64,000 nucleotides of DNA. Origin: Oxyruncus cristatus. Lineage: Eukaryota; Chordata; Aves; Passeriformes; Cotingidae. A program made the translations under genes and the position numbers. The stretch spans positions 525,387 to 589,386 of the forward strand of contig VXAY01002358.1 in assembly GCA_013399855.1 (NCBI GenBank), given 5' to 3'. The notes under the pieces are model-generated. The model was not told the origin of the DNA, ran no database searches, and worked only from the letters and a program-made list of their open reading frames with translations. This document shows, one piece after another, positions 37,701-52,200 of the stretch (positions are counted from its first letter, which is position 1; every line of letters starts with the position of its first letter).

Positions 37701-40057
37701 CAGGTATAATTTGCTAGCTGTGTAAATATATGATATCAGTGTATACACAAAATGTTAGCCCAGTTAGATAAAAATACCCAACTGTTCCTGTGCTTTTACT
37801 GTTTATTCAGTGAGCAGTTCTATCCATTTTGCTGTTGTGGAGCAGCTACCAAAAAGGCTCTATCTTATTCCAGTGGAAACTATTAGAAAAAATGTCTGTG
37901 ACCTTTAATAGGAGCAAAATCTGTTCCAGTGCTAACACTTTCAAGTAACCTTTCTCAGGATAATAATGTACTATGGTTACACTGTGTCTGTCCTGACATT
38001 TAGTGGAACTTTCATCTCACCTTTGGAATCTAGTATTTATAACAAAAAACAAGCAAAAAATGTGCCTGAAATTTTGAATTTAATTGTTTAAATGGATTTA
38101 TTTTTTTGGATAATGGTGCCATGAAGATGGGGGAAGAAATAAAAATGAAGCCTTTTAATAAAGTCTTCTCTAACAAAGGTACGTGTTCCTGATCATCCAC
38201 TTACTAAATGTACTAAACTTTTAAGTTTCTTAGGCTTGTTGATGTGCAGGATCTACAGTTTATTTCCTAGTGAACTTTAGGAGACTTTTATCAGTTCAGT
38301 TCCATTGGGTAATTCTTTCATGTGTTGATGTTTTAGCTTTTAATTAGTCCAAATTAAGCTCATGCAACTGACTTACGGCCCATATTACGTGCACTTCATT
38401 TAAAATGTTTAACCTCAGACACCTCCTAATAATATATCTATTTAGCTCTTTCATAAAGGTTGATCTTTAGTGACTTCTGCATGTGAGCCCTCTTGAAAAA
38501 TAATTGGAGATATTCTTCTGAGTCCTCCAGACCTTTTCAAAACTTACCCAAATTAATAAAAATTTCATAGACAGCCATGGTGCACTGGAATAGCTCCCTT
38601 GTTCACAGAGATTGGAGGGATGCTCAGGAAAAAGTCCCCATGAGAGTATTCTGGTGCAGTAGCCAAATCTTAGGGAGAACAATTTTTAAATCAAGGTCTC
38701 CCTACAGAGAGTTTTTCTGTGGTTTTAACCAAAAACTATGTACGTTTCGTTGTGGATTTACTTACTAATTTCAATTCAGAAATACAGGTTTGGTTGTTGC
38801 TATGTGCAGGAGGCATTACTGAGACACTGAACAGAAAACCTGAGCGTGTGGAACATACTGCACCCTGCTCTTGTGTGTCCTCTAGTTCTTCTGGTGGGTT
38901 CATAGCTCAATTTTTGGCGGCAGCAGCAGCTGGAATAGAAAACTTCTCCCTTTTTCTTTTCCCTATTGCCCTGCAGCTCTTTGGGGTGATGTGTGTGTAG
39001 AATTTAGGCTGGGGGACGCACACACAGAACAGTCATATGTTGCAGAGTAAGGAAAATGTGGAAAAAAATGTCAACCTCAGAGGTCAGTCATTTTTTTGTT
39101 TACATTTTCTTCGTTCCCCTTGTGCACTGTGTAATAAAGAAAATACTGCCTGGAGAACAGGAGGCTTGGAGGGTAAATTGGCTAAGATTAAAACTGGATT
39201 GTAACAATAGTGATTTTGCTTTTCTTCAACCTTATCTTGACAGAGGGTTTCTGAGTATTACATTTCCAAAGATTGCATATAGAGTTGTACGTATGTGCTT
39301 AATTAACAGGCAAGGCAGAGCTTTTCCAGCCGAGTCCTGTGCAATCTCCCATGGGTTTTGTTGGATCTGGAGGTCCCAGGAACTACGTGATACATTCTTG
39401 AGTGCTGTCTGCTGGCACCTTTGTCTGCTGGCTAATTACAGATGTATAGACAGGCAAACATGTCAAAAGTGGGGAAAGGAGGCCCCTGCACAGCTCAACT
39501 CTGAGCTGAGCCTGGGCATCTCACTTCTTCAGTAGGGTGCTGCAACGTGGCAAGAGCACAAAGGGAGGGCAATGCGCTTGCCATGGGCATCTCTCCTTGT
39601 GGCTGTCCCTTCTTCCCAGCCTGCCAGGGCTCACGCAGGTGAGATACCAAATGAGAGCCGGTGCTGGGTGACATTCCACGATGTTCAACATCAATATCTC
39701 TCTTCATTTTTACGGTTTCATGGCTCTCTGATTTTGGAGAACGTCTTCCTCAGTTATAGCAATTTAGAGGTAAGGACGCATAATAAATCCATCTGGGGAG
39801 AAAACATGATGCACAGACCAAAGCAGAAAGAATCTGCATGGTATCCCTCCATGTCAAGGGTATTATTCTTTGCAGTTAAAATTGTTTTGCCTCTTTTCCC
39901 CCCCCCCACTGTAAGTTTTATGTTCTGTAAAAACAAAACCAAAATACTTTTTTAAAAGGATTCAGATTATGTGAATGTTGAAAGTCTGATGCTTCATAAT
40001 CCTGTTCTCTTTTATAGACTGGGTCCCTGTTCAAATTATACCTCTTGCAAATGTTTG
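34773..40057. other. AT-rich non-coding sequence
   Basis: No gene is supported. The 160-codon plus-strand frame at 39056-39535 has no recognisable domain. A 13-A run lies near 36002-36014. Confidence 0.55.
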
Positions 40058-40273
40058 ATCATAGATTCATAGAATATGCTGAGTTGGAAGGGACCCATCA
40101 GGATCAGTGAGTCCAACCCCTGGCCCAGTTCAGAACACCCCAAGAGTCACACCACAAGCCTGAGAGTGTTGTCCCAATGTTTCTTGAATGCAGACAGGCT
40201 TGGTGTTATGACCACTTCCGTGGGGAGCCTGTTCAAATGCCCAGCCAACCTCTGGGTGAAAAACCTTTTCCTT
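40058..40273 (-). mobile_element. CR1 LINE fragment, 3' end, different subfamily
   Basis: The antisense CR1 tip ATTCATAGAATATGCTGAG is followed by TTGGAAGGGACCCATCAGGA, then GAGTCACACCACAAGCCTGA and ACCTCTGGGTGAAAAACCTT. The GAATATGCTGAGTTGGAAGG tip differs from the GAATGGTTTGGGTTGG tip at 30515, so the two copies come from different CR1 subfamilies. Confidence 0.92.
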
Positions 40274-43200
40274 TTGATTTCATCCCCTGCATGGTAAAGA
40301 CACGTGGCCACAAAGCACCTTGGATTCAAAGCCCAACTAGTGAAGGAGGGCTTTGCTATGGAATGACAGGCATTATGGTGACCTGGAAAGATAAGGACCA
40401 TCTGTCTGAACATCTCCCTCTTTGTTCTTCCCCAGCTTTATATGCCATATGGTACAGAAAATCCCTTGGGTCAGCGGGTTCAGCTGTCCCAGATGTGCTG
40501 CCTCCCTACTTCTTGTGAACCCCAGCCCACTCACTGGTGGGCTGGGATGAGAGGCAGAAAAGGCCTTGAGTCTGTGTAAGCACTACTCAGCAGTAACTAA
40601 AACAGCCCAGTGTTTTCAGTACAAATCCAAAACACAACTACTGTGAAGAAAATAAACTCTATCCTAGTCGAAACCAGCACAGCATGCCAGAGGATGCAGT
40701 TTGAGCCAAGCATGAGCATGACGGTCGAGGTCTGATCAGTCCCTGTGTTGCCTGCCTTGTTGCAACTGCTCTCTGCCCCATTTGGAGCAGCTCATGGGTC
40801 AGTCTCACCTTTTAAAGACAGATTAGTTTTTGCTTTTGCTCCAGATGTATACCATTCAGAAAGGGAAACAAAAACAATTTTGCTGGTGATGGGATCCTCT
40901 AAGGTCCCTTCAACTTGTTTTTACAAAACCTGACATTTTATCTCACTTTTGTCTTGACATACCATTGAGTGCAAATATGGGTGCATTAAAACTCATAGAA
41001 TTTTTCTGAATACTAATGTTATTGAAGCCTTTTAGGAAAGAATCACTTCTTCAGTAGCTGCAGGGCTTGCATAACACTACAGCCTAAATTTAAAGAAGTG
41101 CCAGGGAGGCATCATCTTTGACAGCAACTCAAGGGCTTGATGCTGAGTGTTTTGCTGCTTGTCTGAGTGAACAAGTACAAGCATCATAGGGCCCAGTAAG
41201 TGCAAAGATAGGCACCGGGTTTATTGGCTTTAAGCTGCTTTCAGTGGAAATTACAATTTTTCTTTCAAACATTCTGGTGAGATGCTGGTGGAACTGAAGG
41301 AGTTGTTGGGGATGTTGTGGAAGAGGGAGTGGTCTCTGAAAGCCATTGAGGATAAATTGAACCAAAGGCATATGTTGTAAGATCTCTTTCTGTGTAGTTT
41401 ATGTCAGTCTAGTGGAGAAAACTAAAGTGACTACCTAATCACTTGTAGGTGACAGTTCAGGGTATTTTTTTATAGCTTGTTTACACACTGTCTTGAGAGC
41501 AAACTTGCTTGGGGCTCCTTGCTGATGTGAGTCTTTTCTTCCTTACTTTTCACTAGTCTCTGAGAAAAAAAAAGAAACAAAAACAACTTTTCTTCCAACT
41601 AGCTGATTTTCTTTACTAGTGCTATTTTACGGTCCTTTCTTTTCTGCTGAACCCTTCAGCAAGACATTACAAATGCCGTGGTGCTTAGAGTGTGCTCTGT
41701 CAGCCTTGTATTGGACAATTTTCCTATGCTACTCTGTCTTTCACCCAAGATACTGGTGAGAGGGGCAGTAGAATTTCCCCTCACCGCTTCAATGGATAGT
41801 AAATTCTTGATGAGTAACTGAGATCAGGTCACAATGAAATGAAATCTGTGACATTATTGAATTCTTTTAGAAATTAGGAAATTCATAAGCCATAAGATGC
41901 ACTTGCAACCCAGGTATAAGATTCAAAGCTACTCTTAACAGAAATAGAGGAGAGAAAAGCATAGAGGAAAATCGGTCTGGATGGCTTGATTACAGTGATA
42001 CAAGTGTGTCTGAGCGCTTATGGATGTAGACAGTGCATTTAATGACAGGGGCCATTCAGTCATTGCATTCAGAATAAAATTATGTCTTTCTGCCTTATCT
42101 ACAGAGAGCCCCTTATAAACTGAAACCTTCATTGCCATTTTCGTGGCCTTGTTTCTGTGGAGCACATAGGCTCAGGACTCAGCCTGAGCATGTATGTTAT
42201 CCCGCTGGAGACAATGGGATTGGAGGTGGGCAAAGTTGTGAGTTCAATGGGATGCAGTTCTCAGTAATGAAGTGGGAAGAGCATTTACATCCTCAGGGAG
42301 GGACAGACCCTTTTGAGAGCTCTAGTGAAGATGATGATGGGCATTTCAGTGTCCGCACTGGTGTTAGTGAGGAACCTGATAATGCAGACCACGTTTTACA
42401 GTCATGCTTACACTGACCAGCACTTCCTGTGAAAAATACCCTGCTGAAGTCCAGGCATTGTTTCGTGAAGAGCAACCTGGCACCTGCAAGTGGATTTGTG
42501 AGGTGCAGGGTATGTGTGCAGTGCAGTGTAAGTGACAGTTCCTGGCAGAGGTAACAAGGGGTGTTCCTGGCACTGTGGTACAGAGGAATGTTTAATTCCC
42601 TCAGTCACAGTAGCATTTGGTGAACTGTTTCAGCAGTCAAAATCATTCTACTACATATCGTGTACATAAAGTATTCACCAATGTTTTATGTAGAAGGAAT
42701 GGATTTGGGCATTTCCTCCAGGAAATCAAAATTCACAGGAGCTGAATAAGATAGGGCAAACTTCTAGGCAACATAGAAAAGGAAAACTAATAAGAAAATT
42801 TCCTAATTCCTGCATTTTTAGAAAACGGTATAGAAAGCTTCTGAAGAAGACTTCTGAAGAAACTAATGGAGAGAACCTGGAAAGACTTGTCCCAGGAAAA
42901 TGACTATCATAATGAGGATAGTTTTTATTTTGCCGTATTGGAAGAAGAAAAAGAAAAATCTCTTCACAATTTTCTTTAACATTGTGTTTGTTTCCACAGT
43001 ACTCTTAATGTCAAAACAGTGCATATTTAAGACCATAAAACATGTACAATTTTAACAAAAATAAGAAAACATAGAACCAAACAGTACTGGAATTTGTCGA
43101 ATAAGCAGTCAAGGTGGGTCTTGTGGATGCTTATCAATTTCCTTATTTTTGTGTGGTTGAGCAAATACGCTTTTTGGTTTATGTAGCTAATTCTGTGATG

Positions 43201-46200
43201 TCCTATGGAAACATCCTCTCCAGGTTTACCAGTCTTTTCCAGCTATAGCAAACCCTCCTCTGTGCCCCAGTTAGGAGCTGTAGGAAGCCTCTTTTCAGAT
43301 AACTGCTGAGTAACTTTGCTGTAACTTCTTTCAAGAGTACAGATTAATGATAAATTTTAAGAAGCACTTTTTCTTTCTAACAGAAATGAGTTTACACTTG
43401 AGAAAGCAGAGTGTGCCAATTGTTGGAGGAGAGACTTGCTGACCTCATGCTAAGCTGCATGGCCACTGTGAGGCATCTCCTTCTGTTTTGGGGGAATCAC
43501 GATCTGTTTTGCAACCTGGATTTGGCAAGATAATTCTTTATCTGTCGTGTGGTTCATCCCTGGACAGCATTTTATGAAAACATGGCTCTGAACCTACCCG
43601 GGACACCAGTCATACTTGCCAAGCCGCAAAATGGGTGACAGATGAACGATGAAGTAAAAGCCTGAGCAACACCCTCCGTTGTCTGAGAGACGGAACTTGA
43701 AGGAATCAGGTGTGGACATATGGGAATGCTTTGTTATCCGGGGGCTGCTCTGCCAGGGCAGCAATAGCTGGTGAGGAAGGAGCAAAGATAGGTTATTTAT
43801 TTTTGAGGAAAAGAGTGTTACGTATCTGTCTCCTGTGCAGCACAAGCATGCCATCAGTTGCCATCATGATACGATGTGGTAAATGATGATTGGTAAATGA
43901 TGAGGCTTTCTTGCTTTGAGGAAAGTGGCATCCACAATCTGTTAACCACGGTTTCCTGACACCCTCTGTACAAGGCATTCAAAAGGGTGACTTCCTTCTT
44001 GTTCTTTTCCTTTTTTTTGGTTTAAATCAGCTAGCAATTACCATCTTCACAGAATGAAGTTTTTTTTATAACTGCCCTGATCTGTCTTAAGATGACCCTC
44101 TCCCCCAAAACAAGCAGTAAGAGTAAACAATTGGCCAGCATGCCAGATGTGTTCCCTGATATGCCTGCACTGGGCAGAAAGCAGACTGCCTTGGGCTGCC
44201 TGTTACAAGGCAGAATGTAAATCATTTTTCTCAGATTAGCAGTGTCTGAAATGCAGAAGCTCCAAATACATTCACTTGCTTTGAGAGAGGGAGATAATGA
44301 GTAATTGCAAAGGCACTGCAAATTCCCTGACTCGGTTAATACGTCTTAAAATTTACTTTTCTTGGTAATGCTGTCTCTTACCCCAGCAGTGCTGCCTTTG
44401 TGGGACAGTGTGGATCAATGGCGATGTGCAGGAAAAGTTACCACGCACTTTGTTAGAAAGTACCCTCAGATACTGCTGCAAATGAAAACTGTAGCCCTAT
44501 ATATATACTATATATACATAGTTCAGTAAGGCAAAGTAGTTCTGTTAAGGAAAACCAACAAGACTTCTGCCTTTTCTAACTAACGGTTTCAGGAAATCTT
44601 GTTTTATGACCCATCTTTGACCTCAAACAAGTAGTTTAGCTAAGGGAAAAGAAAAATCCCATTTTTCTTTTATTTGAACTATCTCGAGTTATTGACACTT
44701 AAGGTTTTATTCATCCAATATCAAACCACAGTAAAAAGCCAGAACAAAGTGACTTTAGTATTCCAGCCCTCATGTTGTAGCAAAAATATCAAAGTCACAG
44801 GAAGGAGAATATTCTAGTTATTCCTGTGATGTCCTTATATCCCCCAAGCCTCTGTAGCAGCACTTCACAGCTGCAAAGAGCTGTGTTTGGAAAGTTTGGA
44901 AATTGACGGGTTTTGCAGAGAAGTGGCAATTCCCTCAAGTAAAAGTATGGTCAACCTCCTTTCTAAGTGATGTTTTCAAAATCATTATAATTCATCTAAT
45001 TAACTAGCATATTCTTTTTATGCTTTTGTGTCAGCAAGTGCAGTATCCAAATTGGCAGGCATGTGGGAATAAAGTCAATTTTAATATTTCACCCAGAGGA
45101 TAAAGTCGGCCTCAAAGTCTCATTGGAAAAGGTTGCTAAGACTGACTCTCTTTCATGGACCACACGGCAATTTCTTTCCTTACACTTTTCCTTATGCCCC
45201 CCAAATTAAAATCTCTACTGCAGAAACACAGTAAGCCCAGTAAACAGTAATGACTCTTGCTTCTTTTCACCCCAAAAGTAAGGTTAACAGAGCCTGGGAA
45301 ATTGCTTGAATCAGATGGCAAAGGTTAAATTGCAGAAGCATGTACAAAGTGATGAGAAAATCTTTTTTGAGAAATTAAACCCTTTCTGTGTAATGCCTTC
45401 CCTTTCCCTGAGCAGACAGCAGCTGTGTGTCCTGCAGCTGTATTTTCAACACACAGGCGTAGTCTGGCTGTAACCATTTCCCCAAAACTGGAGTATCTCT
45501 CATTTTAAAACCAAAGCAAACGGGCAATGAATGTAGTTGAGTGTGCACATGTTAACACTTTTATTATTCCTCCCATTTAGCACACCCTCAGTGCTGCTTT
45601 GGATCTTTGAGGAAAAAAACCAAACACACCAAAGCAACCTAAAAAGGTGATTAGTCTGGCTTTACTTAGCATTTGATTACTTCTATAATAAATATTTATA
45701 TTCTTCTCCAATACACACACATCATCTTTACATTGTATTAAGTGGCAAGAGAATCAATATTTCATTTTATGCAAGCCCTAAGCAAAACATGAAGCTAATG
45801 AAGTTTACATTCTTGCCAGATAGCCGTTAGGGATTAGTGCTTGTATTTTAGCCAGTGTAATGAACTGGTATCTTATGGAACTTACAGAACTGATTAGTTT
45901 CTAACAGTTGGCTGGAGTTTAAGTAGCCCTTTAAGACAGAGGGACATGGTTTATGGTCCTTTAAATACATAAGCAGAAGAAATCTAATAGAAGTTTATAT
46001 TTGTTATTATTTATCATTGTAGGACATATTTTTTTTTAAATGGCTAATATGTGTGTTCTTCTGAAAACGGTGAAATATCAGAGGATGGACACCGCCTCCC
46101 CTCCTCTTTCCCCTGGTGTGGAAATGGTTGATGGACATTTCAAACAGGTCTACCCAAATACATAGTAGAAGCAGAACAGAGAGGCTAAACCTTGGTGGTC

Positions 46201-49200
46201 TTCAGGACAGGGTGTAATCCATTAGTAGACTCCACCTAATCCCCCTTGCCATAATTCCAGCAGGTAAGATAACCCTCAGTGTTTACTTTTTCCTCCTCTG
46301 ATGCAAGCATCTTGCTGACCACCTCTGGAGGTCATGTTGGGTGCAGCAGCGACCCTTTCCCAGTGGGGACTGTCAGAGCTCCCTGACAGAGCTCTGCACT
46401 GACTGGCCAGAGGATGCAGGGGGGAGGAATAGGGGGTCCTATCATTGGTGCAGGTCCCCTGTTGGGTGCAAGGCCTCCAGATCTGTGATTTCTGCTGTTA
46501 TGCCAACAAGCTCCCTGCGTGTGCAGAGAGGGTTCCTGAAAACCAGGGGGCAATGCAGAGATGCTGAACTACACCAGTTGGAGATGGTTTGGTTTTCGTA
46601 CAGAAGCCCTTTGCCTCCCTTCCTTGTGTTATTCATGTTGTATGACGAAGAAGTCAGTGTTGGAAAGGTCAGAAGTACAAAAGAGCTTGATATAAGCACT
46701 GGAGGAAGATAAAAAGATGGAGAGAACTGAACTAATGTGCCACCTACGGGAGCTGGAAAGGAAAGGCGGTTAAGCTTCTGAGGTGTGCTGAGGGAGGGGG
46801 TTGAACACCTGGTTTTGCTCTTCTTTTCTTACGAAAAGTACATCAGTAATGGTCTTGACTTGGCATAATTCTGGGTGTGCCTCAATGGTGTTTATTATTA
46901 AAAATCTGCATCTGTAGTTGTTGGCAATTGAGGGAGAGAAAACAGGAGTTTTTACTGTAGTTCTGCCATCGAGGCTGGAAAAGCAAGCTCAATTTTAGCG
47001 AGAGTCCAAGCGTGAAACTGTTTCCTTAATTACCATGTTATTTCTCATAGGTAAAATATGGTAGTACTTTTTAATTTAGGCTTCTTTGAGCATGCTGGTC
47101 AGAGCTAGGCTGCAGCCCTGCCATGTGCCAGTGCCTGAAGGGGTATGAGCTGTGCTGCGCAGCCAGGTTCTGGAAGGGTTCCTTTCATCTGCAAAGAAGG
47201 ATCTGAAAAAGTTAATGTAACTGTAAATAAAGCTGACCTGGAGGCTGTAACTGATTTGGATTTTCAAAATTGAAGCCTCTCTTGAAAGAAACTGTTCTGG
47301 AAAATAAATAGCCACAGAAGAAGGAGGCAGTTTAGCTAGGAACTAGGAATTAGTTTTGTGATAAGCAGAGTAGAGAGTCAGTCTGAGCACAGAGTAAGTT
47401 CTCAAGTTGTTAAGTAACATTATTGGAGGTGAGTAATCCAGAATCAGGGCTAGCATAGCCTGATTTGAGAGAGATCTGGACAGATGTTTCAGTAAGAGAC
47501 ATGAATATATGAACAAGCGCATGTATATATGTGAATATATGAGCAGGAGCTGTAAGGAATTAGTGTGTGCACGGTGTTTTTATCCTAGAAGTAGAAGAGA
47601 AGAGAGATCTTGATTGAAAAGAGAAGAAAAAAATTCCATTCTTCAGTCTGACCACGCATAGCCTTCCTTCTGTCAAAGTGAAATTAAAGTGTTGTATAAA
47701 AGAAATTGTTTGAAGTCCAAAATGTAGGAGAGATGATCTGGTATTATTCCTCACAGTGAGTTTCCTGGTCAAATATATAAGACTTAAGTTGATTATGGTA
47801 ATGATATGATCACCACTGAAACACCATGGTGGGTGTTAGGAGGTAATTTTCTCTTTTGTGTTCAGCCCAGCACCAGATGTTTAATTGGATACTTTCACTT
47901 TCTGTAGAAACATAGATGGGCCACGGCGAGCTGCAAGGTACTCAGGTGGATTAATTATCTTCTACAGCAAATTTTATGTTCCAATTCAAAGCTTTACACT
48001 TGTGTATTCTGGTGTAGGTCTCCTACCCTGATTATGGTACGGAGATGATGTGAGTCCGCCATCTTCCACTTGATTTTTTAACTTCTCAGAAAGCTTTTTT
48101 TTCAGAGGTCATTTAGATCACTAAACCTTTCTCCTTTATTTCTCCTTTTTAGCCTCTGCCCTGCTACATGCTATCGGGTTTCCCAGACCACTTCTGTCTT
48201 TGTACTCTGGCAGTGTCACTCTGCGTGTATCCATCGCCTGTCTTCATCGGCGAATCCAGCCTGTGCTTCCTCCAGTGTTTTGTCCCAACACGTCTTGTCA
48301 TTCTTCCTTAATCTCAGCTGCTTTTTTTTTTTATGTTTCTTTTAGCTTCTGGCTCCATTCAGCACTTGTGATCCAGCCAGTCTGAAAGCACTTGCCCTTT
48401 CTTTGATCCCTGTGTGTTCCCTGGAAGTGTCCTTTCCTACCTTTACTGCATGGGATCTCGATTCATGTCCTTCATTTTGCTGCCTAAAGGCTCATTCACC
48501 AGTTACAAAAGTCCTAGCTCACAGCTGTAGCTCCATGCATTAGCTAGCTGGTTTTCCTCTCTCCTATTTTCCCCGCCTGCCCTCGACTTTCCTTGGTTCT
48601 GGCAGCGTAAGTCAAGAAAGGGTTCTCTTGTGTCTCTGCCTTTGTCACAGGCTCCTGTGTAGCAGTTGAAGTTAAAAAGTCTGTATTTGCAAACTGCAGT
48701 ATTTTAAGTGTCGTAATCGTTGGTTTTCTTAGATAAAGACCACTGTAGAGACTGTTTCTTTTGTTAGTGCTTCACATCTTTTGTGATCCAGTTCTTGGTG
48801 TTACTTGTTGTTCTTTAGTTCAGTTCACGTGTTAAAGGCAGAATGCTGTATCTTTCCATTGCACACCTCGTGCTGTTCCAGTGGCAGGTTTCAATAAGGC
48901 AAATTGAATTAGAGAAATCAAGTATTTTAATCAGGGTAGTTTTCTTGGTTTAGGTTTAGAAGATTGGTAAATAATTTTAAAATCACAGATTTACACTTAG
49001 CTTTTTGTGCTGTTATTTTTTTTTATTGTTATTATGTAGACAAAGAAATGTCAGTAGTTTTCCAGTTATGCCCTGAATCAGGAGAGGAGAGAGAACTCCA
49101 CCCACTGAACATGTTTTTAAATGTATCCTCATTTAAAACTGTAGTCAGTTCCAGTTTAGGCCTTGGAAGTGTCCCTAACTGGGTTGCATAGGCTGCAGGA

Positions 49201-52200
49201 GAATGTGCTGCTAAAAAATGAAATTAGGATTTCTCATCTTTTTTTTTTTTTTTTTTTCATAGGTTTGGGAGGAATTAGTCCAAGATTCAGGTTTTCTGTA
49301 TATGCTTTTGAATTTTAAGGATCCCTTTAGTCCTATCTCCGTAAATGTAATTGCTTGTGTATGGCCTCTACTCAGCTTGTTTTTGACAGTATCTGTGGTT
49401 GATGTGGCCCATATTAAATACAGCCACAGTGACCTTGCTCTCATTTTCTTTGAGTCTTGGATCAAGACTCCAGCTGAGAACACACCAAAACGCTTCCCTG
49501 CTGTGATGGAAGTGCAGCTACCTTGTGGCTCAGTCTCCAGTTCGATGGCAGGAGCTGGCTGCGGTGTGGGATGCTGGCTCCAGGGTGCAGCCCAGGTCCT
49601 TCTCTGTTCTCCCCAAAAGCCCAAGTCAGGGTGTTTCTGCAGGGGTTTCTGTGCCGGCAGCATCCCCGTGCTGTCCAAATAACGTCCCACCACCTTTTGC
49701 CTCCTTGCTCCGTGGTTTTTCTTGCTCCAGTAATTGCCTTGAGCAGCTGTGAGGTCTGTCTCAGCACAGAGGGTTTTGCTCTAACACATTTAGCATTCAC
49801 TTGTACATGTGCAGCCTTATTGATTTACACTTGCTCGTGATACTCTGTCCTGTTAAAAATATGATTTATATCACCCACGTGTGGCTGAGTTATCTAGGTG
49901 AGCTGTAGCTAGAACATTTTACAACACATCTCTATGAGGCTTTACTTCTGTCAGGTTTTTGGTGCTATTTTGGGGTCTTTGTGCTATTTTCGGTGGCTTT
50001 TCATTTACTGTGGGAATCCTACTTTGCAAATAACTAGACATTTCAGCAGTTTGTGGGATTGTTTTAAAAAAAATTGTTATATCTTCCTTTTGGTATTGTA
50101 TATCTTCCCTGCAATCATGGTTTCATAGTCTTTCAAATTATATATGGACTCTAGGTAAGTTATGTTTTTAGAGAAGTGACACATTTTGTCTGCTGTCTGT
50201 AGTACATTGTTATCCTATATTAGTCATAATGAGTCAGAAACAATTTGAGGGAATCTATGTGACTAATATTTAACTTAAGTAGCTTAATATTTTTTGTTTT
50301 GTTTTAAATATTTTGTTCTTTTATGACCACTGTTTTCTTTTGTCTGTTACGGCTTTGTCCAGAAAACATGAGCACAATGACTGCTTGCTTCCAGTAATGG
50401 AAGGTAACTGCAGGAGTGGAGGCAGCAGCCTGTGGTTACTTTTATTTTAAGCAGCATGTAGTTCTTTCTGTTAGATTTGAGAAAAGCACATTTTTGTTTT
50501 TGCCTGCGGGAGTAGAAAGCTAAGTCAGTATTTTCAGTTTTATCAGGGGCAGTCAGTGTTTTTTGTTTTTTTTTTTTTAAATAGGGACCAAAATTTAGGG
50601 TGTTACTGTTTTATTTGTAATTGTTAAGGCTTTGGAACCAAAATTTCCGTTGCTTTAGATTCATGTAGCGTTGTCAAAGTCAGTGGATTTCCTGAGATTT
50701 GTACCAGCTGTAGCTGTGGCTCTGTGTCTTTTGATAGCACTGGAAATCATTAAAAAGAACAAGGGACATAGATACCAGTACTTCTCTTTCCTCAACTGGA
50801 AGGAAAACTGTTGACTCCGAGTGCTCTCGTGTGCACATTGAGCCATCTCAGACGGTTCCCCGCTCCCTTCTGCAAAGACTTCATTCATCCTGCCAGGGAG
50901 ATAGATACTTCGTTGCTCTGTTTAATTAGTTGGTCAGGAGAGACTTAGCAAAGGAGCTAAGGAAGTGTTGGACACTTGCACAGATTGGTTGGTTAAGCTC
51001 TGTTCAATAAGGAGCTCATTAAACAAACCTTTATTATTCCTCAGCCTGTTGACCCCACACTGTCATTTGCTTCTTGGCTCATGGGGCAATACGTGACTTG
51101 GAATGAAATGCAGTGAGAAGGGCAAAGAAGTGAAAACCTACCAGGATTTGCTACTTATTCTAAGCTCATGGGCTAGTTAGTGTTGGAGAAGACTTGAGTT
51201 AGGGCAATTTTAGAAGTTATTTCCATGGTGGGCTTATGCAGTGTGGCTTCTGCATAAGCCCGACACTACTATGGTAGATATGGCTCCTTGGAGTAAGGCT
51301 TTGATATCTGTGTTTTATCAATGTGACATCAATCTCTGCATCTATGTCCTTGATACATGGCTGTAGGATGGACAAGATGATTAAATATTAGCGCATGTTT
51401 AAATGCAAGATTAAAACTCTTGAAAAGAGTTGTTTTAGCCAGGCTTGTTGTCCTGCAACTGGTCCTCTGAGAGATTCTGTTGATGTGGCCAAGGGTTTAT
51501 CACCCTGCAAATGCAGTGGATGTTGTCTTAGTGGGCAGCTGGGAGTTGGGGGAGGGCATTTGGAGAACTCATGAGGATCCAGCAGAGAGAACTGCTGGGA
51601 AGGGTGACTGCCTTCCAAGTGTGTCTGTGGCATTAAGGAGAGAGGGATGGGGCAGGGTAGCGTGTGCTCGCTGCCTGTGTTTTGTGGATGCACAGGAAGG
51701 GCTGTATCTGACTCATTCTCATCTGTTTCTCACCCAATATGAAATGGTTTAGGAAGACCAAAACAGTGGGTAGTCCCTCGTGTTGAAAAGGAACCTAATG
51801 TTGCTGTTCATGCCTCCTTGATGATGATGTGTCCCATAGCTCTGCTCGATTCTCACCACACGTTACTGATGTAGTGGGCATGACCAGAGTACTTGAGCAT
51901 TTTGATGTCTGAGATTTCAATGAAGTTTGGTTTTAAAAAAACCCCAAACACAGCTCTCTTTAGGTCTCACAATGTAGTAGTTGTCATCCTGTGGCACTGC
52001 TTTTCACCTTGCCTGTCTCTCTTTACAGCAAGCCCACTGACCCATGGAGTCATTGTGTAGGTATTGCTGGCAGTAATTTATCCTGTCACACATGCAGTGA
52101 GGAATTCATCATCAGAAATGTGGACTCTTACATATTTGTGAAGTGTCAGTTTGACAGAATTACTGACAGCTGGCATCCTTCCAACAGACCAGTAATTGCT

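Noticed and set aside
39056..39535. 160-codon plus-strand open frame
   Set aside because: No domain, signal or splice context is recognised, and this length is plausible by chance in 64 kb read in six frames.
42132..42416. 94-codon frame with an acidic SSSEDDDGH stretch
   Set aside because: The composition looks coding, but nothing is recognised and the acidic run comes from a GATGATGATG repeat.
49211..49693. 161-codon minus-strand open frame
   Set aside because: Its lysine run is the translation of a poly-T tract, and no domain is recognised.
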